The notes under the pieces were generated by a model that was not told the DNA's origin, searched no databases, and saw only the letters and a program-made list of their open reading frames with translations. This document shows positions 34,942 to 44,560 of a DNA stretch of 64,000 bases, piece by piece; positions within the stretch are counted from its first letter, which is position 1; the number at the start of each line of letters is the position of its first letter. The translations under genes were made by a program, and so were the position numbers. The stretch comes from UBA9926 sp913064795 (GTDB taxonomy: Bacteria > Pseudomonadota > Gammaproteobacteria > Pseudomonadales > Azotimanducaceae): positions 992,001 to 1,056,000 of the forward strand of contig JBJKZD010000009.1 in NCBI GenBank assembly GCA_045560765.1, read 5' to 3'.

Positions 34942-36090
34942 CTAGTCCATCAGTCCATTGAGTCGATTCAGATTGGCGTGTCGGCGAGGGTCTAGATCTT
35001 TATCCCTCAGCGCTGAGTGGTCCGGCAGATAACGATGCGCGCGATAAATGCTGACGGTTGCTTCGCCGCGTTTGTTGTTATTCACGAATGGATTGATCCA
35101 CTCCCAAACGACTTCCTTCGATTGCGTGACCTCAAAAATTCGCCCGCTGGTGCCTTCGCAGATTAATGTGTTGCCGGAGTTGAGCCTTGATGCGCCGGAA
35201 ATATGGCCGCTATAAAATTGTTGAAAGGGGACCCCGTGATAGTTCCATTCGATCTCGCTGGTTTCAGGGTCAATCTCAAGGATTCGAGAGGACGAGGAGT
35301 CTCCGTTATCAAAAACGAGGATTCGGTTATCAATCCAAGTGGGGTTGTGTTGGCCTCGACTTCGATCAAATTTCCAGCGAATCGCGGTGCCCTCGGCATT
35401 AATGATGGCAACCCGGTCGATGTTCCTTGAAGAAAAAACGATCTCATTGTCGGCGTTAACATCAAATCCGTTGAGGTGGGTCCACTCCCATCGCCGGGTG
35501 GTGGGCGTGATAGGATCTTTAACCGGGTCGAGCAGTTGCCAGGTGTGGATTCTTCTGACCTCAACCCCCTGAGGGTCGATTTCTACGAGATCATCCCCGA
35601 GGAGCCGGGGAAGTCGCTCTCTCGGCATCTTGTAGCCACCGCGAACGCTTCGGTGAAGCTCCTCGGGGAGTTCTACCCACTCTGGGACCATGGTGTTGCC
35701 ATTTTCGAATCGATAGAAATCATGATGCTGACTTCTGTTCTCATACTCCCAGACAATATTGCCTTCCCAGTCCACCTCGCAGAGCGTGGTGTGGTATCCA
35801 CCAAGGCGGGTGATGTGTTGCTCAAAGGGTAGGGGCGCCTTGGTCGGCTCATCTTTAGGGGCGGCCGGCAAATCAACATCGGAACCCGTCATTAGCAAAT
35901 TACCATTGGTCAGCAAACGACCATAGCCAGGCATAATGTGGTGAAAAAGCCATCGATGCACAACCCGGCCCTGCATATCAATGAGATAAGTTGCGGTATC
36001 TCCATGGGGCGTCAATAGGGTGTAACCCTTGGTGGATAGATTTGAGCGATGAAAGGTCAAGCCGGTGGGCCGATTGATAGACCATCCCAT
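34942..36090 (-). CDS. Arylsulfotransferase (ASST)-like beta-propeller protein
   Basis: A 382-residue protein built of repeated blade-like segments with W/N-G-N signatures: LLTNGNLLMTG, EVDWEGNIVWEYENRSQHHDFYRFENGNTM, WTHLNGFDVNADNEIVFSSRN, SGHISGASRLNSGNTLICEG. These match arylsulfotransferase-type propellers. It has no signal peptide, unlike classical periplasmic ASST, so it may be cytoplasmic or not a true sulfotransferase. AGGAG precedes ATG 36090 by 7 bases. Neighbours give no clear pathway. Confidence 0.75.
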   Translation of the reverse strand: MGWSINRPTGLTFHRSNLSTKGYTLLTPHGDTATYLIDMQGRVVHRWLFHHIMPGYGRLLTNGNLLMTGSDVDLPAAPKDEPTKAPLPFEQHITRLGGYHTTLCEVDWEGNIVWEYENRSQHHDFYRFENGNTMVPEWVELPEELHRSVRGGYKMPRERLPRLLGDDLVEIDPQGVEVRRIHTWQLLDPVKDPITPTTRRWEWTHLNGFDVNADNEIVFSSRNIDRVAIINAEGTAIRWKFDRSRGQHNPTWIDNRILVFDNGDSSSSRILEIDPETSEIEWNYHGVPFQQFYSGHISGASRLNSGNTLICEGTSGRIFEVTQSKEVVWEWINPFVNNNKRGEATVSIYRAHRYLPDHSALRDKDLDPRRHANLNRLNGLMD

Positions 36091-36281
36091 TTTGATGCTC
36101 CTTTGGACTGGGTTGAACGTGGTGATTGATCATAGCGCATTTAGCTCGATCGGTAGGTGATGCTGCTCGTAAGAGCGGCGAGAGCCAGAGCTGAATTTGA
36201 CCAAGCCCGCTGGTAAGCTAGGTCGTTGAGTAGGACTGACAGGGGCTCAGTCTGGGGCGTTTGAAGCGGAGAGAAGGCAAG

Positions 36282-37304
36282 GTGCAGTCGAGGTCTGAAT
36301 TTCATAACAGTGTACAACAGCCAGATTTGCAAGCCTTGATGGTTGCTGCGACGGCGGCGAAAACCGGGGATGCTCAGGGCCGAGAACAGCTCCTCGCGGC
36401 AGTGACTTGGGGTGCTTTTTGTTGTCCTGTGGCGATGGGTGGAATCATTGACACGATTGCGGTGGCTTGGTTGGGTCGCGGAACGGTCCAAAATTGGCCG
36501 AGCGTGCTGCCGACCGGGCAATTGGATGAAGGCTTTTGGAACGCATTTTGGACGGTGATCGATGAGAAGAATTTCGACGCGATTTCTATTACTGAGGCGG
36601 TTGCCTCCCTTGGCGGCGCGGTAGACCCCCAATTGCTTGAGATCAGCGAAGCCGCTGCGCGTGACCATCCGGGTGCCGCAAGCGCGCTGATGCGGCCTGT
36701 ACCCGGCCGAACTCAGATCGAGACGCTTGAAGGTTTGCCCCAGGGCAGTCTTGGGCACCGCCTGCATCAAATGGTAGTGGATAACGGATACGATCTTGAG
36801 GTCTTAGATCGTGAAGCAATCCAGCTGAGTGCTCTGCCCCAAGCGTTGCAATACCTCAATGTTCGGATTCTCCAAATGCATGATGTTTGGCATCTGGTTG
36901 CTGGTTATGAGACGAGTGGTTCTCATGAGATTGCCATTTCGGCATTTCAATTGGCCCAGTTTGGGCACAATTACTCAGCCATGTTCTTAGCGGTGGTTTT
37001 GATGAAAAGCCACCAGAACCAACCTCAAGGTTTTGGGTTATTGATGCAATTGATTGCTGAGGCTTGGCTGCACGGCCGAGAAACGCCTGCGCTGATGGAC
37101 ATTGAGTGGGAGCAGGAGTGGCCCAACTCGATCGAATCGATTCGTAAAAAATATGACATCAGGCCGTATGCCAGCGTGCTTCCTCGGAACTTGTTAGAAA
37201 TTTTAAGTGGTACCTCGTTTTGGCAGCGACTGGGTTTGGTTATCAAGATGGGCTGGATGGCGCGTAGGCTGCGGCGCGGGGAGTATTTACAATCCGCTGT
37301 GTGA
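36282..37304 (+). CDS. COQ4-like protein
   Basis: A 340-residue protein. The C-terminal half has the COQ4 metal motif HDVWHLVAGYETSGSHE, i.e. HDxxH-x11-E at residues 200-216. COQ4 takes part in ubiquinone ring modification, and bacterial homologues occur in varied contexts. The N-terminal 100 residues or so are extra compared with a typical COQ4. GTG 36282 fits with GGAG about 10 bases upstream; the frame could also begin at TTG 36261. Whether it works on quinones here is unknown. Confidence 0.78.
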   Translation: MQSRSEFHNSVQQPDLQALMVAATAAKTGDAQGREQLLAAVTWGAFCCPVAMGGIIDTIAVAWLGRGTVQNWPSVLPTGQLDEGFWNAFWTVIDEKNFDAISITEAVASLGGAVDPQLLEISEAAARDHPGAASALMRPVPGRTQIETLEGLPQGSLGHRLHQMVVDNGYDLEVLDREAIQLSALPQALQYLNVRILQMHDVWHLVAGYETSGSHEIAISAFQLAQFGHNYSAMFLAVVLMKSHQNQPQGFGLLMQLIAEAWLHGRETPALMDIEWEQEWPNSIESIRKKYDIRPYASVLPRNLLEILSGTSFWQRLGLVIKMGWMARRLRRGEYLQSAV

Positions 37305-37344
37305 GATCGTGGGAATCGATTCGAACGGGTCTGCCTGAGGGAAG

Positions 37345-38478
37345 TTAATCTGCCAGCACTCGACTTAATCTTTGGATGCTTTCAGTTATCTGCGCAGGAT
37401 TGTACGCGGCAAAACTCAAACGAAGGTAATCGTGAAAGCCGCCCTGCGCGGCGCAAATATTGCCGGGGAGATAGCCGGAGCCGGCTTGTATTGCCCTTGG
37501 TAACGCACCCTGGGTGTTGGTGCCTGAAGTCAACTTTATCCAGAAAAAGTAGCCTCCCCCCGGTTTATGCCATTGCGCATGATCGCCCAGCCACTGATGT
37601 AAGGCTGCGTCCATCGCTTCTGCGCGACAACTGAGCTCCCCGCGCAGTTGGGATAAATGAGCGTCCAAGGCACCAGAGACGAGGACTTGCCGAGTAATCA
37701 TTGCCCCCACTTGGTTGATCGCGCCGCCGCTATTAATCCATCCTGAATCCAGCATTGACTCCAGCAGAGGTCGACTCAGTTGAAGCCATCCCACCCGTAG
37801 ACCCGGCGCTAAGATTTTTGAGAATGTGCCCAAGACGATGACCTGCCCGAGGTCTGAGTGACTGCCGAAAGAGGGCGGTGGTGGCGCCTCAAAATGCAGC
37901 TGTTGATAAGCTTCATCGGCGGCCACAATAACCCGATGCGTCCTACTGAGCTCGACAATAGCGTCACGTCGGGCTGCGCTTAAACTGATGCCCGTTGGGT
38001 TGCCGAACGAGGGGATGGTGTAGATCATTTTGGCGTGATGCTGCTCAATCGCTTGCTCTAAGGCATCAATGCGAAGGCCCTCTCGATCGGTGGGGATCCC
38101 AACAACCTTTAAGCCATGGTCTTGGAATATCTGGAAAGCCAAGAAATAGCTCGCCGATTCGACCAAAACGGTATCACCGGGCTGCGTCAACCGTGCGCAG
38201 ATCAAGTCGAGGCCTTGGGAGGAGCCGCCGGTAAGAAAAAGAGTGTCCGGGTCCACGGTATGGCTGTTGTCTGAGAGAAACTCAGCGAGTGCCCTGCGAA
38301 ATTCAAGTTCACCGGATGGAGCGCCATAATTCAGCATGTCTGCATGGAAGGACTCAAAAAATTGAGCGGCACCTGCACTCAGAAGATCTTGTGGCAGCAA
38401 ATCACTGGAGGGTTGCCCGATGGCAAGGTTAATCGCTGAGCTGTCGCTGACCCGCTCAAAGGATCGTCTTTGGGTCAT
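37345..38478 (-). CDS. PLP-dependent aminotransferase, class I/II
   Basis: A 377-residue fold-type I enzyme. AINLAIGQPSSDLLP near the start, YGAPSGELEFRRALAEFL, IPSFGNPTG, the Asp of AADEAYQQL, and the Lys of GTFSKILAPGLRVGW, which binds PLP, are visible. It resembles 2-aminoadipate/MocR-type aminotransferases without the DNA-binding domain. Its ATG overlaps the stop of the symporter gene (TAATG), so the two are coupled, which suggests the symporter imports its amino substrate. Confidence 0.92.
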   Translation of the reverse strand: MTQRRSFERVSDSSAINLAIGQPSSDLLPQDLLSAGAAQFFESFHADMLNYGAPSGELEFRRALAEFLSDNSHTVDPDTLFLTGGSSQGLDLICARLTQPGDTVLVESASYFLAFQIFQDHGLKVVGIPTDREGLRIDALEQAIEQHHAKMIYTIPSFGNPTGISLSAARRDAIVELSRTHRVIVAADEAYQQLHFEAPPPPSFGSHSDLGQVIVLGTFSKILAPGLRVGWLQLSRPLLESMLDSGWINSGGAINQVGAMITRQVLVSGALDAHLSQLRGELSCRAEAMDAALHQWLGDHAQWHKPGGGYFFWIKLTSGTNTQGALPRAIQAGSGYLPGNICAAQGGFHDYLRLSFAAYNPAQITESIQRLSRVLAD

Positions 38479-39920
38479 TAGGTCGATGCCTTGGAATCAG
38501 GGCCTCGCCATTGATCTGGTGAGGACCAGGGCGCACGATGGCGGTGAAGCACTACAAAAACAAGGCAGGCAGAGACAAACCCCGGCCAAAGTGGGTCGAT
38601 GCCAAGAAAACTGGCATCACTGATTCTGCTAGCCATTTGCCAAGCGAGCACTACAGTCAGCGCTGCACAGATACTCCAAAATGCTGGGCGGGAATCGGTA
38701 TGAGGCCAGTAAACCGCGGCGATGGTGGGTATGACCAATGCTGCTCCGTTGATGGTAAAACCGATCAACAGGATGTCGATAATGCTCTGCATTTGCCAAG
38801 CCATTAGACCAGCAAGGGTTCCGATCAACCCGGAGGTGAGAATCCCAAGCCGAAGTAAGCGCTGGGGCGGCGCCTTGGGGTTCACGAAGCGCTGATAGAA
38901 ATCTCGGGTAATGTTGGCTGAGACCGTTAAAATACAAATATCCGCCGTAGACATTACCGCTGCGAGAATACCCACCAAGATGAGGCCTTTTAAACCCGCG
39001 GGGAAGAACGCCAAAATGAAAGCCGGCAGCACCCCGTCGCCAGATTCAATATCAGGAAGCGCAACTGCAGCGGTCAGACCAATCCAGGTCGCAGCACATC
39101 CGATTACTAAGATGATAATGACCGCAATCAGTGGGCCTCGCTGAGCGGCCGCCTCATCTCTGGCGGCATAGCTTCGGGTGAAGCTGTCCATCGAGACCAA
39201 AAAGCTCATGGTGATCGAGATAACCATTGCGATGATTGCAGACCAGCCCCAGGCGCCTATCTCAAAATGGCTGCTTGAGAGGGCGTCTCTGAGCATCTCG
39301 GGGGAACCGCCATTAGCAATCGCGATGGGCAGTCCGATAAAAACGACCCCGGCAATCAGCAGCACAATCTGTGCCCAATCGGTATAGGTGATCGCAATAA
39401 AACCGCCGATTGCTGTGTAAGCGACAACGATGCTGGTTGCTAGCAACAGACTTTCACCGAACGTCCAGGACAGCATGATTTCAATGATACTGGCTGCGGC
39501 CGCAAGCTGACCGGCCGCAAAAGCGATGAAGGCGAGGAGCGTGGTCAACGTTGCAATCGCGCGGGTTCGGCTGTCGAACCGGTGCTCGATCAGGTCCGGA
39601 TAGGTAAGATACTGGTGCGCGTCGCCAAGGATTTTTACCTTTTTTGCCAGCACGACCGCAAACACAAAGCAGCCGATTGCCAAGGCAAGTCCATACCAGA
39701 TCGCTGTGATCCCCAGATCGTGCGCGCGGCCGGCGCTCCCGATCACGGTCGCGCCGCCGACCCAACCGGCCATCCAGAGCACGGCAATGGAAAATGTTCC
39801 CAGGCGTCGGCCGCCCACGAAATAATCGTCGGGATGTTTCTGCTGAATCTGGGCATAGGCGCCGAGCGCCAGCATCATCAGAAGATAAGCGCCAACAATG
39901 ACGTAATCGATGGTAGCCAC
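38478..39920 (-). CDS. Sodium:solute symporter (SSS) family transporter
   Basis: A 480-residue inner-membrane transporter with about 13 hydrophobic segments. Family marks include an N-terminal helix (DYVIVGAYLLMMLALGAYA), YFVGGRRLGTFSIAVLWMAGWVGGATVIGSAGRAHDLG, and GGFIAITYTDWAQ. The start is GTG 39920 with AGGA 6 bases upstream. It is the first gene of a two-gene operon with the aminotransferase. The substrate is likely an amino acid or related solute. Confidence 0.92.
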   Translation of the reverse strand: MATIDYVIVGAYLLMMLALGAYAQIQQKHPDDYFVGGRRLGTFSIAVLWMAGWVGGATVIGSAGRAHDLGITAIWYGLALAIGCFVFAVVLAKKVKILGDAHQYLTYPDLIEHRFDSRTRAIATLTTLLAFIAFAAGQLAAAASIIEIMLSWTFGESLLLATSIVVAYTAIGGFIAITYTDWAQIVLLIAGVVFIGLPIAIANGGSPEMLRDALSSSHFEIGAWGWSAIIAMVISITMSFLVSMDSFTRSYAARDEAAAQRGPLIAVIIILVIGCAATWIGLTAAVALPDIESGDGVLPAFILAFFPAGLKGLILVGILAAVMSTADICILTVSANITRDFYQRFVNPKAPPQRLLRLGILTSGLIGTLAGLMAWQMQSIIDILLIGFTINGAALVIPTIAAVYWPHTDSRPAFWSICAALTVVLAWQMASRISDASFLGIDPLWPGFVSACLVFVVLHRHRAPWSSPDQWRGPDSKAST

Positions 39921-40169
39921 GGTTTATCCTGCTTGTGCTAAGAAGATTTACATTACCATAAGCCGCGGGTGGGTCTATGAAGGCCATTGTTCAGCATCAC
40001 TATGGTGCGAGATGGCTCACTGAAGCATTAAAAGAAGACAGGTTTCGGTTTGGATCAGCACTCGCTGAGCTCGCCAATTCTTTAATCCTCCTTGATATTA
40101 GCGGTTGAAGAAGAAAAGCGTGCAGGGATATGCTCAAAACAATAGAAGACAGCCGCTGGAGGCATAACG

Positions 40170-41015
40170 ATGTTGACGCGACAGTATGGGTATCTTTGGT
40201 CTAAGGCCGGCCCTCCCGCAGAACCCCAAACTGAAGTTTTAGAGCAACTGGGTGGTTGCCTCATCGAGCAGGTGTTCACGCCTGCGCAAATCAGCGATCT
40301 TCGTTCGGCGGTGGATTCGGTGTTTGATGCTTATCCTGCCGATGTTCGCCAAGTGGATCGCGCTGCAGCAGAGAATGCGCAGTTTCGTTATGAAATGTTG
40401 AACCGACATGCTGTTTGCCAAAAAGCCGTTTCGCATCCAAGAATCCTGAGTGTGATCGAGCCTTTGCTCGGAGAGGACTGTCACATCATCGCCAACACGG
40501 CTTGGCGAAATCCGCCAAAGCCCATGGATGCATCCCAGCCTTGGCATGTCGATGCGGGTCCCCACATCCCACTGCCTAAAGGCACGCGGTGGCCAGAATC
40601 ATTGCCCCATCCCGTTTTTGCAATTGGATGTCACATTCTAATTGAAGACTGTTCCCTTGAAGACGGACCGACAGGGTTTGTACCAAAGAGCCATCTCTCT
40701 GGCCGTCCGCCTCCAGGTCGGCAACGGTTTGACCTGGAACTCACCTTCGACGGCCAGAAGCCACGTGCCTTAACCGGTTCGGCAGGAGATGTATTGCTGT
40801 TTGTCTCTGATGTTTGGCATCGCCGACTCCCTTCAGGATCCGGGGATCGAGGCCGGTATTTCCTGCAGGTGCATTATGGGCGGCGTGACCTTCAGCAGCG
40901 ATTAAAGGTCACAGATGACGCGCATCAATTGAGTCATGAGGCGCTCCGTCGAGCGACTTCTGCGCGAGAGAAGTCGCTCATGGGTCTGCATGCACCTGGA
41001 TTTTATGATGGGTGA
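40170..41015 (+). CDS. Phytanoyl-CoA dioxygenase (PhyH) family protein
   Basis: A 281-residue Fe(II)/2-oxoglutarate oxygenase. Iron ligands are His126 and Asp128 (WHVDAG) and His217 (VWHRRLPSG); Arg227 or Arg229 would bind 2-oxoglutarate. GGAGG precedes ATG 40170. Family members hydroxylate acyl-CoAs or small molecules. It is followed 143 bp later by an acyl-CoA dehydrogenase, consistent with breakdown of a branched substrate. Confidence 0.9.
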   Translation: MLTRQYGYLWSKAGPPAEPQTEVLEQLGGCLIEQVFTPAQISDLRSAVDSVFDAYPADVRQVDRAAAENAQFRYEMLNRHAVCQKAVSHPRILSVIEPLLGEDCHIIANTAWRNPPKPMDASQPWHVDAGPHIPLPKGTRWPESLPHPVFAIGCHILIEDCSLEDGPTGFVPKSHLSGRPPPGRQRFDLELTFDGQKPRALTGSAGDVLLFVSDVWHRRLPSGSGDRGRYFLQVHYGRRDLQQRLKVTDDAHQLSHEALRRATSAREKSLMGLHAPGFYDG

Positions 41016-41158
41016 GAGCTGATGAGGAGATGTTGTCTGGATCTGGGATGTTCGACGACTAAAGCAGATCGGGGCAGTGGATTGACGGGCTTTGTTTGAA
41101 CTATTGGGTTGAAGGTCGGATACTGCTGGACCAGCGCCACAATCGATGCAGCATACTC

Positions 41159-42352
41159 ATGACCTTACAAACTTTCCGCCGAGAGGCACGACACTGGCTT
41201 GAAACAAACTGTCCGGGGTCGATGCGCACGCGAATGGTCCCTGGGGAAGAGATCAATGGTGGCCGAAAGCGCCTGGGAAACAATCTTGAGGCCTACGAGT
41301 GGTTAGCGTTGATGGCCGCGAAGGGGTGGACTGTACCCACCTGGCCCGTGGAGTATGGCGGGGCGGGTCTTAGCGCTGAAGAATTTACGGTTCTGTTAGA
41401 AGAACTTCAGCGTATTAACGCCAGGCCTCCCCTGGGCGGAATGGGCGTGAGTATGCTTGGACCAACCCTACTTGAGTATGGCACCGAAGCGCAGAAACAA
41501 CAGCACTTGCCAGGGATCGCCAAAGGCGAGGTTGCTTGGTGTCAAGGATACAGTGAGCCCGGCGCAGGCTCAGATTTGGCGAGCTTGCAAACCCGCGCTG
41601 AGGATCAAGGCGATCACTTCCTCGTTAATGGGAGTAAGATTTGGACCTCGGGGGCGCAGCATGCAGATTGGATGTTCTGCTTGGTCCGAACAGATCCAAG
41701 CCGGCCCAAGCATGAAGGCATCAGTTTTTTACTGTTTGATATGGAAAGTCCAGGTGTGACGACGCGGCCAATTTCTCTGATCAACGGTGAGTCGCCTTTC
41801 TGCGAAACGTTTTTTGACAACCTTCGGGTTCCCAAATCGCAGCTGTTGGGCCCGTTAAATCAGGGTTGGCCAATTGGAAAAAGATTGCTCCAACATGAGC
41901 GCTCAGGTTTATCTGTGCTGGCCAATGGTGATCGCGCAGGGCCCCTAGAGCGGATACTTCCTTCACAACCCTTAGAGCAATTAGTCCAGTCTTATGCGGG
42001 ACTGTCCCCAAGCGACCCCCATGTCAGGAATCTGATTGTGCGCAGTGATATGGAAAAGCGCGCTTTCTTGCTGACCCAAAAACGTGCCCTACAAGAATCC
42101 GAATCTGAAACCCCCGGTGCAGCAACTTCGATTTTTAAAGTGGTTGAGGCAAATTACGTGAAGGCGCAGCTTGAGCTCCAGCTGCTCATTCGCGGGACGC
42201 AAGGTTTGGGATGGGAGGGTGAGACATTTTCTGACGAAGAGCGCGCAATGTGTCGGCTTTGGCTCGAGGCAAAATCAATCTCGATTGCCGGTGGCTCTAA
42301 TGAGATCCAATTTAACATTATTGCCAAGCGGGTTCTGGGATTGCCTGATTAA
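41159..42352 (+). CDS. Acyl-CoA dehydrogenase
   Basis: A 397-residue FAD enzyme that forms an alpha,beta double bond in an acyl-CoA. FAD/substrate motifs: WCQGYSEPGAGSDLASL and FLVNGSKIWTSGAQHADW; the C-terminal FAD-binding region includes IAGGSNEIQFNIIAKRVLG. The start is set at ATG 41159 by comparison with family N-termini; the ribosome binding site there is weak and the frame opens 21 codons earlier at TTG 41096. It probably belongs with the next hotdog gene. Confidence 0.92.
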   Translation: MTLQTFRREARHWLETNCPGSMRTRMVPGEEINGGRKRLGNNLEAYEWLALMAAKGWTVPTWPVEYGGAGLSAEEFTVLLEELQRINARPPLGGMGVSMLGPTLLEYGTEAQKQQHLPGIAKGEVAWCQGYSEPGAGSDLASLQTRAEDQGDHFLVNGSKIWTSGAQHADWMFCLVRTDPSRPKHEGISFLLFDMESPGVTTRPISLINGESPFCETFFDNLRVPKSQLLGPLNQGWPIGKRLLQHERSGLSVLANGDRAGPLERILPSQPLEQLVQSYAGLSPSDPHVRNLIVRSDMEKRAFLLTQKRALQESESETPGAATSIFKVVEANYVKAQLELQLLIRGTQGLGWEGETFSDEERAMCRLWLEAKSISIAGGSNEIQFNIIAKRVLGLPD

Positions 42353-42402
42353 AGTCAGGCCTTCGTTTGGTCCTGTTGGCAGAATTAGTCGAGGAGAAAG
42401 GT

Positions 42403-43257
42403 ATGAGTGACGTGATTGCTGGGCCCATTTGGGCCGCGAGAAATTGGTCGGCGGATGAAGGTGCTGGCAGTATTCACGATGACGACACCGCCAATGAGCT
42501 TGGTTTTCGTGGTGGTACGGTTGCCGGCGATGTTCATATGAATCAGTTTCCGCCGGTGTTGATAAAGGCATTGGGTCAACAGTGGTTTGAGCGCGGTAAT
42601 TTGTCTTTGAGTTTCAAAAATGCCACCGTCGACCGGGAGCGTGTGCAAGCCTTTGCTGAGGTCAGTGCCGAGGATGAGAAAACTGCACGGGTTTGGATGA
42701 CACGGGATGATGGGCTGTTGGTCGCCACAGGCAGTGCAACCCTCGGGAATCACGCCGAGTCTGAACTTCGAAAAAAAGACTATCGCAGTTGTGAGCCATC
42801 GGAATTACGCATTCTCAACCGAGTTGAACCCGGCGTGAGTCTTGGAACCTATCAGGTCATGACCGATCCCAAAAAACAATTTCAACGGTATGACGCAGGT
42901 TTGATCAGTGATCCGTTGCCGTGGTTTCGCACCGATTCTCCCTGGGGGGGACCCGTCGCAGCCCCTTGTACGGTCATCGAGTTCTTGTGGGGATACGCCA
43001 TGATCGGTTTAAAGCCGTTGATCGGAGAGGGGGTAGGTCTGTTCGGGGCAATCGAAATTGGTTTTGATCAAGGGCCGTTGATGATGAATGCGCACTACCG
43101 GCTTGAGTCTCGGGTCATTTGCGTGGGTCAAAGTCCCCAGACCGAATATGTTTGGTACGAAACCGAGGCGTTTGATCAGCAGGATCGTCGTGTTGCAATG
43201 ATGCTGATGCAATCCCGGGTGATGAAGGCCTCATCGGCGCTCTATCCTGACCTGTAA
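42403..43257 (+). CDS. MaoC/hotdog-fold family protein
   Basis: A 284-residue protein with two hotdog-like halves. The N-terminal half has DDDTANELGFRGGTVAGDVHMNQ, where the usual GGT(I/V)xxG.H of MaoC dehydratases is recognisable, but the preceding catalytic Asp/His motif is not typical. The C-terminal half contains PCTVIEFLWGYAM. GAGGAG lies upstream of ATG 42403. Position after acyl-CoA dehydrogenase suggests hydration of an enoyl-CoA or a thioesterase-like role. Confidence 0.7.
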   Translation: MSDVIAGPIWAARNWSADEGAGSIHDDDTANELGFRGGTVAGDVHMNQFPPVLIKALGQQWFERGNLSLSFKNATVDRERVQAFAEVSAEDEKTARVWMTRDDGLLVATGSATLGNHAESELRKKDYRSCEPSELRILNRVEPGVSLGTYQVMTDPKKQFQRYDAGLISDPLPWFRTDSPWGGPVAAPCTVIEFLWGYAMIGLKPLIGEGVGLFGAIEIGFDQGPLMMNAHYRLESRVICVGQSPQTEYVWYETEAFDQQDRRVAMMLMQSRVMKASSALYPDL

Positions 43258-43660
43258 GCGACCGCCATTGAGGCGCGCGGGGTGAGCTACCGGAAATTGC
43301 ATTCCTTTGCCGCCCCATTGATGCAAGATTGATCCTGTTGCTTCTGGGTTTGCTGACCCGGCGTGCATTCGTATGGCATCCGCGGATAGCTTGCAACCGT
43401 ACTGATTTTGGAAAGCAGAACCCACAGGCTAGATGCAGCCCTAGTCAATTTTTTCAAGGCTTGCCGTCTCAGCGCAAGCTGAGGAGTTTGCGTTGAGACG
43501 GTGCTTCAGTGGGATGGAAGGGGCCGCCTTCGTTGTTTCCAGTGTCTATCCTCGTTAGCATTTTGCCGCTTCAATTTAAGCCGTTTGAGCTCAGGGTTTA
43601 ACCCCAGTTTGGAATCAAACGGTGTCTGTTTAAACCTTTTGAACCGAAATCGGAGGCGTA
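43258..43660. other. Leader region of the GH17 pair, with a long hairpin
   Basis: About 400 bp without a gene between the hotdog gene and the GH17 operon. It includes a 14-bp hairpin (43464-43501) and a GGGTTTAACCC palindrome near 43593. Either could take part in regulating the GH17 genes, but this is not shown. Confidence 0.5.
43464..43501 (+). promoter_or_regulatory. 14-bp stem-loop without T-run
   Basis: CCGTCTCAGCGCAA (43464-43477) pairs with TTGCGTTGAGACGG (43488-43501), with one G-T pair and a 10-base loop. Neither strand has a T-run after it, so it is not a classical terminator. It lies about 160 bp before the GH17 operon. Confidence 0.6.
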
Positions 43661-44560
43661 ATGTCAGGTCGTCCTAGAAAACTACTGTCCCTAGCGGGCT
43701 TGGATTTAGCGGACCTCGGTGAAGCGCAGTTGACGACGGTCGCTGAACACTATTTATCAAATGGCATGCACGGTATCAGTTTCAGTGGTTATGAAGAGGG
43801 TCAAACGCCCGAGGATAATCTGGTCAGCTCGCAAGTGCACCGTCGTCTGTCGATCCTTGCGCCCCACGTGGGTTGGGTCAGGTCGTTTTCAAGTTTAAAA
43901 GGTCATCACCTGATTCCTCAGCTTGCAAAGGCGCGAGGCATTAAAACACTGGTTGGCGCTTGGATCAGCGACGACCTTGAACACAATGAATTGGAAATCG
44001 CCAGTCTGATAGATCTCGCAAAAGCTGGATTGGTCGATATTGCTGCAGTTGGCAATGAGGTCATGTACCGAGAAGAGCTCGAGGAGGGGCAATTACTGTC
44101 CTATATTGAGCGTGTCAAAGCAGCGCTGCCAGGCATTCCAGTTGGGACCGTCGATGCCTACTATCAGTTTGAGGACCGGCCCGAGATTGTCGCGGCCTGT
44201 GATGTGATTCTGGCTAATTGCTATCCCTTTTGGGAAGGCTGCTCGATCGACTACGCCCTGCTTTATATGAAGGATATGTATCGAAGAGCGCAGCATGTCG
44301 CTCAAGGTAAGCGCGTGGTGATTGCAGAAACCGGTTGGCCAACCCAGGGTCAATCGCTGCATGCCGCCTTGCCTTCGAAGCTGAATGCCCTGCGTTATTT
44401 CGTGAATACTCAGCACTGGTCGCAAAGCGAAAATATTGAGATTTTTTATTTTTCCTCTTTCGATGAATCTTGGAAAGTAGGTGACGAGGGTGATGTGGGC
44501 GCCCATTGGGGGCTCTGGGATTCGGCGGAGCGTTCGAAGTTTGTTGCGAGGGCTTCGTAA
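43661..44560 (+). CDS. Glycoside hydrolase family 17-like beta-1,3-glucan enzyme
   Basis: A 299-residue TIM-barrel protein. The acid/base Glu133 is in AAVGNEVM and the nucleophile Glu223 in VIAETGWPT; VDAYYQF, ANCYPFW and FYFSSFDESWK fit other barrel strands. There is no signal peptide, so it should be cytoplasmic, acting on imported beta-1,3-gluco-oligosaccharides or transferring them. GGAGG precedes ATG 43661. Its stop overlaps the next gene (TAATG). Confidence 0.85.
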   Translation: MSGRPRKLLSLAGLDLADLGEAQLTTVAEHYLSNGMHGISFSGYEEGQTPEDNLVSSQVHRRLSILAPHVGWVRSFSSLKGHHLIPQLAKARGIKTLVGAWISDDLEHNELEIASLIDLAKAGLVDIAAVGNEVMYREELEEGQLLSYIERVKAALPGIPVGTVDAYYQFEDRPEIVAACDVILANCYPFWEGCSIDYALLYMKDMYRRAQHVAQGKRVVIAETGWPTQGQSLHAALPSKLNALRYFVNTQHWSQSENIEIFYFSSFDESWKVGDEGDVGAHWGLWDSAERSKFVARAS

